Of a stretch of 64,000 nt of DNA, positions 51,070 to 60,593 are shown one piece after another. Origin of the DNA: Yoonia sp. I 8.24 (GTDB taxonomy: Bacteria; Pseudomonadota; Alphaproteobacteria; Rhodobacterales; Rhodobacteraceae); assembly GCF_022096995.1 (NCBI RefSeq), contig NZ_JACXGQ010000004.1:124001-188000 (forward strand). Direction: 5' to 3'. Numbering within the stretch: position 1 is the first letter of the stretch; each line of letters starts with the position of its first letter. Both the position numbers and the translations under genes were made by a program. The notes beneath the pieces were generated by a model. It searched no databases. It worked only from the letters and a program-made list of their open reading frames with translations, and had not been told where the DNA came from.

Positions 51070-52345
51070 ATTCCCGTCACCCAAACTGCGCATTGCGCTC
51101 ATCCTATACGAAATACTTTGGTGGTTGGTACTGCCGTTCGCATTGCTGTACCTGCGCAGGCGCGGCGCCAAAGACCCCGACTATGCGCGCCATATCAGTG
51201 AACGGTTCGGTCGCTATCAACAGGGCGCCAAACATCCGGTCTGGGTGCATGCCGTATCATTGGGCGAAATGCGATCAGCGACCCCGTTGATCCGGGCGTT
51301 GCTTGCGCGTGGCGAAGTGGTTTTGACGACCCATTTCACCCCCGCCGGGCGGCGCGAAGCCTTGCGCGAATTTGGCCCTGAGATCGCATCGGGTCAAGTC
51401 CAAACCGTCTGGGTCCCGTTCGAGCTTGGCTTTACTTACCGCCGTTTCATCCGCCATTTTGCCCCCAAGTATGGGCTCGTGATGGAGATCGAATTATGGC
51501 CGCGTATGATCATGGCCTGCCGCAATCTGGGCGTGCCGCTCTTCATGTGCAATGCGCAATATCCGCAAAAAAGCTTTGATAAAGACACCAAAGGGCTTGG
51601 GCTGCGCGCCGCGCTGTTGGCGGGGTTCGCGGGTGGATTTGTGAAGTCTGACGATCAGCGATCCCGCTTTGCTGCAGCGGGCATGACCAACATTCACATC
51701 ACCGGTGAATTGCGGTTTGATCAACCTATCCCGCAAGCGCACCTTAACGCGGGGAATGCCGCGCGTGCCGCGCTTACCAAAGGGCGGCCCAGCTTTACGC
51801 TGACATCGGTGGTTGAAGGCGAAGATGCGATTTACATCGACATGATCCAGCAGACCCCCGGTGTGTTTTTCACATATGTCCCGCGCGCGCCCGAACGGTT
51901 TGATGAAGTCGCGCAGATGTTGGATGATGCGGGAATTCGCTTTGCGCGCCGATCCGATATATTGGATGCCGATCTGAACCTGAAAGCCGGCACCTCTGAA
52001 ATTGACGTGCTTTTGGGCGATAGCATGGGCGAGATGTATTTTTATCTTTCTCTCGCAGATCGCGCCATCGTCGGCGGTGGTTTTGTGACCAAAGGCGCGC
52101 ATAATATTATTGAGCCGCTCGCGCTGAAAAAGCCTGTCATCGTCGGCCCGCATATCTGGACCATCGCCTATCCCGCGCAAGAGGCGATTGCCGCAGGGGT
52201 CTGCGATAACGTTCAGACAGCCGACGATTTGCACAAAGCCGTGCAGCACCCTGTTCCCGTCAGCGACGCGCAAATAACCCGGTTCTATGAAGATCATGCG
52301 GGCGGTGTCGACCGCACGATTGCCGCAATCGGGCGCGCGCTTTAG
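51062..52345 (+). CDS. waaA: 3-deoxy-D-manno-octulosonate transferase (WaaA/KdtA family)
   Basis: A 427-aa GT30 enzyme. Seen: an N-terminal hydrophobic segment (about residues 12-30), VWVHAVSLGEMRSATPLIRA near 60, VMEIELWPRMI near 140, and the donor-binding GGGFVTKGAHNIIEPLALKK near 338, which matches the family better than the upstream copy does. It adds Kdo to the lipid A precursor. It overlaps the upstream paralog (ATG 51062 inside its end) and converges with modC (4-base overlap). Confidence 0.85.
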   Translation: MSEFPSPKLRIALILYEILWWLVLPFALLYLRRRGAKDPDYARHISERFGRYQQGAKHPVWVHAVSLGEMRSATPLIRALLARGEVVLTTHFTPAGRREALREFGPEIASGQVQTVWVPFELGFTYRRFIRHFAPKYGLVMEIELWPRMIMACRNLGVPLFMCNAQYPQKSFDKDTKGLGLRAALLAGFAGGFVKSDDQRSRFAAAGMTNIHITGELRFDQPIPQAHLNAGNAARAALTKGRPSFTLTSVVEGEDAIYIDMIQQTPGVFFTYVPRAPERFDEVAQMLDDAGIRFARRSDILDADLNLKAGTSEIDVLLGDSMGEMYFYLSLADRAIVGGGFVTKGAHNIIEPLALKKPVIVGPHIWTIAYPAQEAIAAGVCDNVQTADDLHKAVQHPVPVSDAQITRFYEDHAGGVDRTIAAIGRAL

Positions 52346-53403
52346 CTGCCAATGTCTTTGGGGCCTACTGCCGTGGCCTTAATGATCGCGAAAATCTGCA
52401 TCCCCACCGCCAGTTCCATGCGTCCTGCACTGCGTCTGGTGACCCGTGCCAACAGTTGATCATCGCCCGCACGCAACCCTACGGCCGTCCCCGGCCCCCG
52501 ACCGGACACAATATCGGTGATGGTCACAGGCAAGACATTTAACGCACTGATCCCCTTGGGTGCTTCACGCGATAAGATCACGTCTTGGGCTGGTATGCGC
52601 AGGCGCAGCGCCTGCCCCAATGCACCCAAATGGCCCGGCATCAGCAACCGCCCTCCAGAAAATTTCAATTCAGTTAAATCATCATCAAGCAGCCGCCCCG
52701 CCACGCGTGTCTCAATCACCGCCCCCGCCGCGCGGGTCCCCAAAAGTGGCACCAAATCAGGGCGCGAAAGCACCTGCCCGACCGGCCCTGCGACAGCCAC
52801 GCGCCCTGCATCCAGCACGACAACCGTCGTGGCCAAGCGCGCGACCTCTGACACGTCGTGACTGACGTAGATGATCGGCACGCGTGTTTCATCACGCAAC
52901 CGGGCAATATAGGGTAAAATTTCTGCTTTGCGCGCTGCATCAAGTGCCGCAAGCGGTTCATCCATAAGTAAGATTTGCGGATCACACATCAACGCCCGCC
53001 CAAGTGCGACCCGCTGGCGCTCCCCACCGGACAGCCCTGCCGGACGCCGATCCAACAACGCACCAAGCCCCAGCATATCAATGATCCGCGCCGCATCGTG
53101 ATCGCCGCCATAGGACAAATTGCGTTGCACAGACATGTGCGGAAACAAGCGCGCGTCTTGGAACACGTATCCGACGCGCCGCTTGGCCACCGGGATGTTG
53201 ATCCGCGCAGCATGATCAAAAAGCACCTGACCATGCACTGCAATGCGCCCCGCGTCTGGGCGCGTCAGCCCTGCAATCGCATTAACCAATGTCGTCTTAC
53301 CTGACCCCGATTTGCCAAATACCGCGGTCACGCCATCAGGGGCTTCGAACATCACATCGAGATCGAAATCCTCCATCCGCTTTTGCACCGCAATCTCTAG
53401 CAT
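52342..53403 (-). CDS. modC: molybdate ABC transporter ATP-binding protein
   Basis: A 353-aa ModC. The ATPase domain (1 to about 230) has Walker A GKSGSGKTT near 30, signature LSGGERQR near 128 and Walker B ILLMDEPLAALD near 147. The C-terminal TOBE/Mop-type domain (about 285-353, ILSREAPKGISALNVLPVTI) is the molybdate-sensing part typical of ModC. ATG 53403 overlaps the modB stop by one base (TGATG), so the subunits are coupled. The family can also carry tungstate. Confidence 0.92.
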   Translation of the reverse strand: MLEIAVQKRMEDFDLDVMFEAPDGVTAVFGKSGSGKTTLVNAIAGLTRPDAGRIAVHGQVLFDHAARINIPVAKRRVGYVFQDARLFPHMSVQRNLSYGGDHDAARIIDMLGLGALLDRRPAGLSGGERQRVALGRALMCDPQILLMDEPLAALDAARKAEILPYIARLRDETRVPIIYVSHDVSEVARLATTVVVLDAGRVAVAGPVGQVLSRPDLVPLLGTRAAGAVIETRVAGRLLDDDLTELKFSGGRLLMPGHLGALGQALRLRIPAQDVILSREAPKGISALNVLPVTITDIVSGRGPGTAVGLRAGDDQLLARVTRRSAGRMELAVGMQIFAIIKATAVGPKDIGS

Positions 53404-54095
53404 CAGCGCCCTACCTTCCGGGCCATCCGCTGTGCCAGCCATTCTGACAGCAGCAAAGCCCCCATCGCGAGAATGATCGACACAGTCACCAAGCTTACCA
53501 CCGCAGGACCACTATTTGGCACCTGCAATAGACCGTAGATCGCCGATGGGATGGTTTGCGTTTGACCGGGGATCGCCGCGACAAACGTGATGGTCGCACC
53601 GAATTCGCCCAGCGCTTTGGCAAAACCAAGCACCACGCCAGCAAGAATACTGGGAAGCGCAAGCGGCAGCGTTACCGTGCCAAAGACCCGCCAGCGCGAC
53701 GCGCCCAAGGTCGCCGCGGCGTCTTCTAATCCCGGATCAATGGCTTCAAGCCCCAGTCGGATCGCCCGTACCATCAGCGGAAACGCCATAATCGCCGCGG
53801 CCAGCGCCGCCCCGGTCCACCGAAATGCAAGGCTGAGGCCCAAAACCTGTTCCAGCGCCCGACCAACAGGCCCTTGGGAACCGAAGACCACAAGCAAGAG
53901 ATACCCGGTCACAACAGGGGGCATGACCAATGGCAGATGCACCGCAACGTTCAACAATTGCCTCCCGAAAAACTGTTTGCGCGCCAATAGATAGGCCACA
54001 CTAATCGCGAACGGCAGCGCGCAGATGACAGCGACCAAAGCGACCCGCAACGACAGAAATATCGCCGCCCATTCATTGGGTCCCAAAGCGCCCAT
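53403..54095 (-). CDS. modB: molybdate ABC transporter permease
   Basis: A 230-aa permease with about five membrane segments and the EAA-type cytoplasmic loop EDAAATLGASRWRVFGTVTL near residue 124, which docks on ModC. The conserved FAKALGEFGATITFV near 159 is typical of ModB/CysT. It starts one base after, or within, the modA stop and ends in the modC start, so modABC is a single tight transcript. Confidence 0.92.
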   Translation of the reverse strand: MGALGPNEWAAIFLSLRVALVAVICALPFAISVAYLLARKQFFGRQLLNVAVHLPLVMPPVVTGYLLLVVFGSQGPVGRALEQVLGLSLAFRWTGAALAAAIMAFPLMVRAIRLGLEAIDPGLEDAAATLGASRWRVFGTVTLPLALPSILAGVVLGFAKALGEFGATITFVAAIPGQTQTIPSAIYGLLQVPNSGPAVVSLVTVSIILAMGALLLSEWLAQRMARKVGR

Positions 54096-54823
54096 TAGTG
54101 GGGCACCGGGGGCAGAAAACCGGCCTCTGAAAAGACCATTTGCCCTTGCGCTGCGGCAATCATGTTCAAGAATGCGGCACCACTGTCACCGCCTTGCGCC
54201 GTCAGCGCGCCCGTATATCGAATGGGTGCATGGCTATTGGTGGGAAATGTGGCGATGATTTGGACCGCATCTGACACCCGCGCATCTGTAGCATAGACGA
54301 TGCCGATAGGGGCCTGCCCCCGCGCGACCAAGGCCAGTGCAGCGCGCACGTTATCCACCTCTGCCAAGTGGTCCGCAAACGTGTCCCATAACCCCAGATG
54401 GATCAGCGCCTCTTTGGCATAGATACCTGCGGGCACCGCACTGGTAAGGCCTGTTGCGATGCGCCCTTGTCCCAATACATCCGCGATTGCAGATCCGGTC
54501 AGTGCAATATCATCGCCCCCTGACGGACTGATCATCACCAAAGAATTACTTGCAAAATCAGCCACCGTTTGGGGTTGCACAAAACCGCCGTCGCGCAAGT
54601 AATTCATCCAATCTATATGCGCGAGCAAAATCACATCAGCGGGTGCACCTTGGGTCACCTGCCGTGCGAGCGTGCCGCTGGCCGCATAGGACACGGTGAC
54701 ATCGGGAAACTCAGCCGCGATACGGTCCACCGGTTCTTTGAGACTAGCGGATGCAAAAACCACGACCTGCGCTGACGCAGTCGTCGAAAGCAAAAACCAT
54801 ACCAGAAATACCCGTATCATCAT
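54095..54823 (-). CDS. modA: molybdate-binding periplasmic protein
   Basis: A 242-aa binding protein with a signal peptide (about residues 1-19, ending ASA-Q). The mature part has VVFASASLKEPVDRIAAEFP, VSYAASGTLARQVTQGAPAD (oxyanion-binding serines) and GIVYATDARVSD near 190, as in ModA. I place the start at ATG 54823, right before the hydrophobic stretch; the longer frame to 54859 adds an uncharacteristic N-terminus. No clear ribosome site. First gene of modABC. Confidence 0.9.
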   Translation of the reverse strand: MMIRVFLVWFLLSTTASAQVVVFASASLKEPVDRIAAEFPDVTVSYAASGTLARQVTQGAPADVILLAHIDWMNYLRDGGFVQPQTVADFASNSLVMISPSGGDDIALTGSAIADVLGQGRIATGLTSAVPAGIYAKEALIHLGLWDTFADHLAEVDNVRAALALVARGQAPIGIVYATDARVSDAVQIIATFPTNSHAPIRYTGALTAQGGDSGAAFLNMIAAAQGQMVFSEAGFLPPVPH

Positions 54824-54862
54824 ACGCCCAGTTATCAACGCGTTCGCAAGGCGGCGCAAGCG

Positions 54863-56020
54863 TCAGACCCAATGACGCGCGCGTTGTGTCAGGCTTTGGA
54901 CCCCACTGCGCGCGTCTTCGCTGATCGGCCCATCGCGCGGGGCGTCACGCAAGGTCGTTATCCAATGAGGCTCTGGGAGGCGCGCCTTTTGCGGGGTCTC
55001 CCACCTAAGCGCGCGCAAAACATCCTGACCGGCCTTGGGCAAGTCGTCAGGGATTTCTGCGCCTTGCAACGTCGCCCAAACGCCTGTCCACAAGCGACCC
55101 ACCGACCACGGATTATACCCGCCCCCGCCCAGCACCAAATAACGCGGTGCAAGATCCCGCAGTGCCGCAACAATTGCCCAATGCGCATTATTTGACAGAC
55201 ACAGCCGTGATTGCGGGTCTTCGGTGACGGCGTCGGCACCACATTGCAACACAACTGCGTCAGGGCGAAAATCCGCAACCACCGGCAAGATCAGCGCATC
55301 CCGGATCAGCGCCATATCACCATCATGCAACCCTGCTGACACAGGTAGGTTATAGACTTGCCCGACACCGCAATCCGTCAGCGCCCCGGTGCGTGGCCAT
55401 CGGTTCGCCTCGTGCACGGAAATCAACAATGTGTCGGGATCATCGGCGAAGGCATGTTCAACCCCGTCCGCATGATGCGCATCAATATCGACATAGGCGA
55501 TGCGCTGCGCACCTGCGCGCCGCAAAGATTGGATCGCCAGCACCGGATCATTGAGATAGCAAAACCCACTCGCGCGGTCGGGCATTCCGTGATGGGTGCC
55601 GCCTGCCGGGGAATAGATGACGCCACCCCTTGCCAAAAGCTCTCCCGCCAGCAGCGACGCACCCGCACTGGTCGCGGGGCGGCGGTACATCTCTGCGAAA
55701 ATTGGGTTAGACGGGGTGCCAAGCCCATGCATTTTTCGCACCCCCTCCGACGCTGCTTGGGCGGTTTCAGCAGCCTGTAGCGCGGCAATATAGCGAGGCG
55801 TGTGAAATCCGATCAACGCCGCAGGTTTGGCGCGTGGGCTGGTGATATACTGCGCGCTTGGCAACCAGCCGAGCGCACGTGACAAATCCATAACGGTTGA
55901 AACACGCGGTACTCGCAGCGGATGCGACGGCCCATAGCTTGAATGCCGATATATCTCGGATCCAATAAAGCGCGGGAAAGCGCTTGCCTGTGCATCTGCA
56001 GCATGGGTATCGTCGGCCAT
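54863..56020 (-). CDS. histone-deacetylase-family (AcuC-like) hydrolase
   Basis: A 385-aa zinc hydrolase of the arginase/deacetylase fold. Seen: HPLRVPR near residue 33, the HDAC active-site GGTHHGMPD near 140, the zinc ligands in YVDIDAHHADGVE near 174, and LGGGGYN near 298. Bacterial members deacetylate acetylated lysine, polyamines or acetoin-pathway proteins. I start at ATG 56020; the longer frame to 56071 overlaps the divergent Nudix gene start. The starts are 35 bases apart, so the promoters overlap. Substrate unknown. Confidence 0.88.
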   Translation of the reverse strand: MADDTHAADAQASAFPRFIGSEIYRHSSYGPSHPLRVPRVSTVMDLSRALGWLPSAQYITSPRAKPAALIGFHTPRYIAALQAAETAQAASEGVRKMHGLGTPSNPIFAEMYRRPATSAGASLLAGELLARGGVIYSPAGGTHHGMPDRASGFCYLNDPVLAIQSLRRAGAQRIAYVDIDAHHADGVEHAFADDPDTLLISVHEANRWPRTGALTDCGVGQVYNLPVSAGLHDGDMALIRDALILPVVADFRPDAVVLQCGADAVTEDPQSRLCLSNNAHWAIVAALRDLAPRYLVLGGGGYNPWSVGRLWTGVWATLQGAEIPDDLPKAGQDVLRALRWETPQKARLPEPHWITTLRDAPRDGPISEDARSGVQSLTQRARHWV

Positions 56021-56055
56021 ACACAAGGGGTTACCCCCATTTTTAGACCGGAACC

Positions 56056-56529
56056 ATGACAAAAATCGCATTTCAGCAACTGCCTATCCGTCTGCACGCA
56101 GGGAACAAAACCGATGTTCGGGTCCAATTCGCAGCGCTCTGCTGGCGCATGCGCAAAGGCAAGGTAGAAATTTGCATTGTGACAACCCGCACGACGGGCC
56201 GTTGGATTTTGCCCAGAGGTTGGCCCATGCACAAACATACCCCGGCCCAATCCGCGGCCACCGAAGCCTATGAAGAAGCCGGAATCAGGGGCGATGCGAT
56301 TGATCGCTGTCTTGGCGCCTATAGCTATGTCAAACCGCTCAAATCTGGCGACGCCCCGATCATCGTCATGGTCTACCCCGTGCGCGTGCGCAAAAAACTG
56401 CGCAAATGGCCAGAGCAAGGCCAACGCAAACGCAAATGGCTGAGCCCGAAGAAAGCAGCGAAAAAACTGCAAGAACCGGAGCTCAAGCAAATCGTCGCGA
56501 CCTTCAAGCCAAAGGCGCTCCTGCACTAA
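56056..56529 (+). CDS. Nudix hydrolase
   Basis: A 157-aa protein with a Nudix box: GWPMHKHTPAQSAATEAYEE then AGI (about residues 55-77), preceded by the WILPRGWP strand typical of diphosphoinositol-polyphosphate/diadenosine-type members. The usual RE of REUxEE reads TEAYEE. The C-terminal third is very lysine/arginine-rich. It hydrolyses a nucleoside-diphosphate-linked compound; which one is unknown. It is divergent from the deacetylase gene and 41 bases upstream of the DUF1178 gene. Confidence 0.87.
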   Translation: MTKIAFQQLPIRLHAGNKTDVRVQFAALCWRMRKGKVEICIVTTRTTGRWILPRGWPMHKHTPAQSAATEAYEEAGIRGDAIDRCLGAYSYVKPLKSGDAPIIVMVYPVRVRKKLRKWPEQGQRKRKWLSPKKAAKKLQEPELKQIVATFKPKALLH

Positions 56530-56570
56530 CCGCTACTTGCAAGCGGCTGGAATTCGCCTATTTACAGCGC

Positions 56571-56975
56571 ATGATCCGTTTTCATCTCAAATGTGACCAA
56601 GGCCATGCTTTTGAAAGCTGGTTTCAGTCCGGCGAAGCCTTTGACAAGCTAAGCCGCACGGGGCTGATCACCTGCGAAACATGTGGATCAACTGCGGTGA
56701 GCAAATCAATCATGGCCCCTGCCGTCAGCACGTCAGCCGAGATCACAGCCCCCAAAGCCGCCGAAAACCCGATCGAAAAACTGCGCGACGAGGTCGAAAG
56801 CAAATCTGATTATGTGGGTGACAAATTCGTCAAAGAAGCCCGCGACATGCATGATGGCATCACACCAGAGCGTCCAATTTACGGTGAGGCAAAACTGGAT
56901 GAGGCCAAGAAACTGGTCGATGATGGCATTCCAGTAATGCCTTTGCCGTTTATTCCGCGCAAAAAGGCCAATTAA
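56571..56975 (+). CDS. DUF1178 family protein
   Basis: A 134-aa conserved alphaproteobacterial protein. The N-terminal zinc-ribbon-like part has CDQGH (8-12) and CETC (35-38); a helical charged middle and the C-terminal IPVMPLPFIPRKK follow, as in DUF1178 proteins. ATG 56571 gives the family length; a longer frame overlaps the Nudix gene. Function unknown. Confidence 0.88.
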   Translation: MIRFHLKCDQGHAFESWFQSGEAFDKLSRTGLITCETCGSTAVSKSIMAPAVSTSAEITAPKAAENPIEKLRDEVESKSDYVGDKFVKEARDMHDGITPERPIYGEAKLDEAKKLVDDGIPVMPLPFIPRKKAN

Positions 56976-57076
56976 CGCGGGCCAATCATGTCGGTTGCGC
57001 ATTGCCCTTGGGCGCGCGCGCCTTTAAGACACCTGCGGAATTGCTACAGGGGTGTGACACCCTAAGGGATACGACC

Positions 57077-58315
57077 ATGCCAACGTTAGTTATGAAATTT
57101 GGCGGCACATCAGTTGCCAATCTGGACCGGATCGCGCGCGCGGCTAAACGCGTCGCCGTGGAAGTCGCCAACGGTTACGACGTCATCGTCATCGTTTCGG
57201 CGATGTCAGGCAAGACCAATGAATTGGTCGGCTGGGTGAATGAAACGTCACCGCTTTATGACGCGCGCGAATATGATGCGATCGTTTCGTCCGGTGAAAA
57301 CGTCACCGCCGGGTTGATGGCTTTGCGCTTGCAAGAAATGGAAATCCCTGCGCGCAGTTGGCAAGGCTGGCAGGTTCCTGTCAAAACCACCTCTGCACAT
57401 TCGAATGCGCGTATCGAAGAAATTCCCACCGACAATATCAACGCCAAGTTTGGCGAAGGTATGAAAGTGGCCGTCGTGGCAGGTTTCCAAGGGGTCAGCC
57501 CCGAAGGCCGGATTGCCACATTGGGGCGCGGCGGGTCGGATACAACGGCTGTTGCTTTTGCTGCCGCATTTGGCGCGGAACGCTGTGACATTTATACCGA
57601 TGTTGATGGGGTCTATACCACCGACCCGCGCATCACTGATAAGGCCCGCAAGCTCGACAAAATTTCGTTTGAAGAAATGCTGGAATTAGCATCGCTTGGC
57701 GCAAAGGTTTTGCAAACCCGCTCTGTAGAATTGGCGATGCGCTACAAGGTGCGCCTGCGCGTGCTATCATCTTTTGAAGAACCATCAGACGCGGCTGGAA
57801 CGCTTGTCTGCGATGAGGAAGAAATCATGGAATCCAATGTTGTGGCCGGTGTGGCCTATTCGCGCGATGAAGCAAAAATGACCCTAATCTCTGTCGCGGA
57901 CCGCCCCGGCATTGCCGCAGCGATCTTTGGACCATTGTCCGAGGCCGGTGTGAATGTCGATATGATCGTGCAAAACATCTCTGAGGAAGGGCGTACTGAT
58001 ATGACTTTCTCTTGCCCGGTAGATCAGGTCGCGCGCGCTGAAAAGGCGATGCAGGACGCCAAAGATAACGGTGACATCAACTACCACGATCTGGTCGCGG
58101 ACGAAGGTGTCGCAAAAGTCTCTGTGGTTGGAATCGGGATGCGGAGCCATACGGGTGTTGCAGCTAAAATGTTTGCCGTGTTATCCGCCGAAGGTGTAAA
58201 TATTAAGGTCATTACAACCTCAGAGATAAAAATTTCCGTGCTGGTTGACCGAAAATACATGGAACTTGCCGTGCAAGCCTTGCATGATGCATTCGAATTG
58301 GAAAAGGCAGGCTGA
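57077..58315 (+). CDS. lysC: aspartate kinase
   Basis: A 412-aa aspartokinase that phosphorylates aspartate, the first step to lysine, threonine and methionine. Seen: VMKFGGTSVANLDRI at the N-terminus, RGGSDTTAVAFAAAF near 153, TDVDGVYTTDPR near 174, and two C-terminal ACT domains (about 265-410, including MIVQNISEEGRTDM) for feedback control by amino acids. ATG 57077 gives the normal length; the 25 extra residues of the longer frame have no family character. Confidence 0.95.
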   Translation: MPTLVMKFGGTSVANLDRIARAAKRVAVEVANGYDVIVIVSAMSGKTNELVGWVNETSPLYDAREYDAIVSSGENVTAGLMALRLQEMEIPARSWQGWQVPVKTTSAHSNARIEEIPTDNINAKFGEGMKVAVVAGFQGVSPEGRIATLGRGGSDTTAVAFAAAFGAERCDIYTDVDGVYTTDPRITDKARKLDKISFEEMLELASLGAKVLQTRSVELAMRYKVRLRVLSSFEEPSDAAGTLVCDEEEIMESNVVAGVAYSRDEAKMTLISVADRPGIAAAIFGPLSEAGVNVDMIVQNISEEGRTDMTFSCPVDQVARAEKAMQDAKDNGDINYHDLVADEGVAKVSVVGIGMRSHTGVAAKMFAVLSAEGVNIKVITTSEIKISVLVDRKYMELAVQALHDAFELEKAG

Positions 58316-58349
58316 TCAATTTTGATCGGTCCGTCATTTTGGGGGACCA

Positions 58350-60593
58350 ATGCCAGAACGGATTGAAACTGAAAGCCGCAAGCTGCTTGGCCGCCTGCGC
58401 GAAGCCTTAGCGGAAGATAGCGAAGGCCAAGAGCGGCTTGATGAGGTCGTAGACCTGATCGCCACCTCAATGATGACCGAGGTGTGTTCAATCTATCTGT
58501 TCCGTGATGCCGAGACCTTAGAACTTTGCGCGACCAAAGGTTTGCAACCCGAAGCCGTCCACCAAACCCGGATGCGCTTGGGCGAAGGTCTGGTCGGGCG
58601 AACCGCCAAAAGCCGTGACGTGATCAATACCGCGGATGCCCCCGCCGCCAAAGGGTTCCGCTATATGCCGGAAACCGGCGAAGAACGGTATTCGTCATTT
58701 TGTGGTGTGCCCATCCAACGCCTTGGTGACGCGATGGGCGTGCTTGTTGTGCAGTCAAAAGCCGCGCGCGAATTCACCGCAGACGAAGTTTACGCCCTAG
58801 AAATTGTCGCCATGGTACTGGCCGAAATGACCGAGCTTGGCGCATTTGTCGGCGAGGGTGCAGCCCTGTCTGCCCGGCACCAGCAGCATGTGTTGCTGCG
58901 AGGCTCTGTTGCCCAAGAAGGCGCGAGCGAGGGGCTCGTATTCCTGCACGAACCACGCGTGGTGGTGACTAACCCAATCTCAGACGACCCGGACGTCGAA
59001 CTTGCGCGTCTGCGCGATGGCGTCGAAAACCTGCGTATTTCAGTCGATACCATGCTGTCTGGCGCCCGCTCCAATGACGCCGATCAGGTTGAGGTTCTTG
59101 AGGCTTACCGCATGTTCGCGAATTCCACGAGCTGGATGCGCCGGATGGAAGCAGATGTGACCAACGGCCTCTCGGCGGAAGCCGCCGTTGAAAAAGAACA
59201 ATCGCTTGCCCGGACCCGCATGAATCAAGCGGGCGATCCGTATTTGCGTGAACGATTGCACGATCTAGACGATCTTTCGAATCGTTTACTTCGGATCCTT
59301 ACCGGCCAAGGTGCCGCCGCACGTGCCGATATGCCCGAAAACCCGATCCTTGTGGCCCGTAATATTGGGCCCGGCGAATTGCTGGAATACGGCAAGGTTC
59401 TTAAGGGGATCGTGCTAGAAGAAGGCTCTGTCGGGAGCCACGCCGCGATTGTCGCGCGCGCATGGGCGATTCCGCTGGTGATCAACGCCAAAGGCGTCAC
59501 GACTGAGGCCCTGAACGGCGACCCGATCCTTGTAGACGGCGACCAAGGGATCGCGCATTTGCGCCCTGATGAAACCGTGCACAGCGCATTTCGCGATAAG
59601 CTTGCGATGCAAACCCGTGCGCAAGAACGCTACGCCTCTATCCGCGACCTGCCCGCGACCACAAAGTGCGGTACCACGATATCGCTGCAAATGAATGCCG
59701 GTTTGATCGCGGATCTGCCATCTCTCGAAGGATCAGGCGCCGAAGGCGTGGGGCTGTTCCGGACTGAATTGCAGTTTTTGGTGCGTAATAAAATGCCGCG
59801 TCGTGCCGAATTATCTGCGCTCTATTCACGCGTTGTGAAATCGGCAAATGGCAAACGTGTCGCGTTTCGCACGCTTGATATCGGGTCAGACAAAGTCCTG
59901 CCCTATATGAAGCCCAACGATGAACCCAACCCTGCGATGGGTTGGCGTGCGATCCGGGTTGGATTGGATAAACCCGGCGTGCTGCGAATGCAGTTGCAGG
60001 CGCTGATACGTGCTGCGGATGGCGGGCCATTATCCGTCATGTTCCCTTTTATCGCCCAGCATGACGAATTCCGCACCGCCAAATCCGAGATGGACAAAGC
60101 GATGGCGCGCGAAAAGAAGCTTGGGCATAAATTGCCATCGGGCCTTGAAGTCGGCGCAATGCTTGAAACCCCATCGCTTGCCTATGCGCCCGATGCGTTT
60201 TTCCAAGAGGTCGATTTCATCTCTATTGGTGGCAACGACCTAAAACAGTTTTTCTTTGCGGCTGACCGCGAAAATGAACGCGTGCGCAAACGGTATGATA
60301 CGCTCAACGTGAGCTTTCTAGCATTCTTGCGCCAAGTTATTGACCGCTGCGACGCATCAGGCACGCCCGTGTCGTTTTGTGGCGAAGATGCTGGTCGCCC
60401 CGTCGAAGCTTTGTGTTTTGCAGCACTTGGCTTGCGCAGCTTGTCGATGCGCCCGGCCTCAGTTGGGCCCGTCAAACATTTGTTGCGCCGTGTCGATCTC
60501 AACGAAGTGCGCGCAATTATGGACGAATCCATTGCACGCGGTGATCAATCCGTACGCCGGGCCGTGGCCGATTGGTTGGTCTATCAGGTCTGA
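58350..60593 (+). CDS. ptsP: PTS-Ntr enzyme I (phosphoenolpyruvate-protein phosphotransferase)
   Basis: A 747-aa EI-Ntr. An N-terminal GAF sensor domain (about residues 20-165) precedes the enzyme I part. The phosphorylated histidine is in GSVGSHAAIVARAWAIPLV near 370, and the PEP-binding barrel has GAEGVGLFRTELQFL near 462 and VDFISIGGNDLKQFFF near 622. It starts the nitrogen PTS phosphorelay (NPr, EIIA-Ntr), which in proteobacteria regulates metabolism and potassium transport. It follows lysC by 34 bases, a pairing common in alphaproteobacteria. Its 3' end overlaps the convergent EcsC-family gene by 10 bases. Confidence 0.93.
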   Translation: MPERIETESRKLLGRLREALAEDSEGQERLDEVVDLIATSMMTEVCSIYLFRDAETLELCATKGLQPEAVHQTRMRLGEGLVGRTAKSRDVINTADAPAAKGFRYMPETGEERYSSFCGVPIQRLGDAMGVLVVQSKAAREFTADEVYALEIVAMVLAEMTELGAFVGEGAALSARHQQHVLLRGSVAQEGASEGLVFLHEPRVVVTNPISDDPDVELARLRDGVENLRISVDTMLSGARSNDADQVEVLEAYRMFANSTSWMRRMEADVTNGLSAEAAVEKEQSLARTRMNQAGDPYLRERLHDLDDLSNRLLRILTGQGAAARADMPENPILVARNIGPGELLEYGKVLKGIVLEEGSVGSHAAIVARAWAIPLVINAKGVTTEALNGDPILVDGDQGIAHLRPDETVHSAFRDKLAMQTRAQERYASIRDLPATTKCGTTISLQMNAGLIADLPSLEGSGAEGVGLFRTELQFLVRNKMPRRAELSALYSRVVKSANGKRVAFRTLDIGSDKVLPYMKPNDEPNPAMGWRAIRVGLDKPGVLRMQLQALIRAADGGPLSVMFPFIAQHDEFRTAKSEMDKAMAREKKLGHKLPSGLEVGAMLETPSLAYAPDAFFQEVDFISIGGNDLKQFFFAADRENERVRKRYDTLNVSFLAFLRQVIDRCDASGTPVSFCGEDAGRPVEALCFAALGLRSLSMRPASVGPVKHLLRRVDLNEVRAIMDESIARGDQSVRRAVADWLVYQV

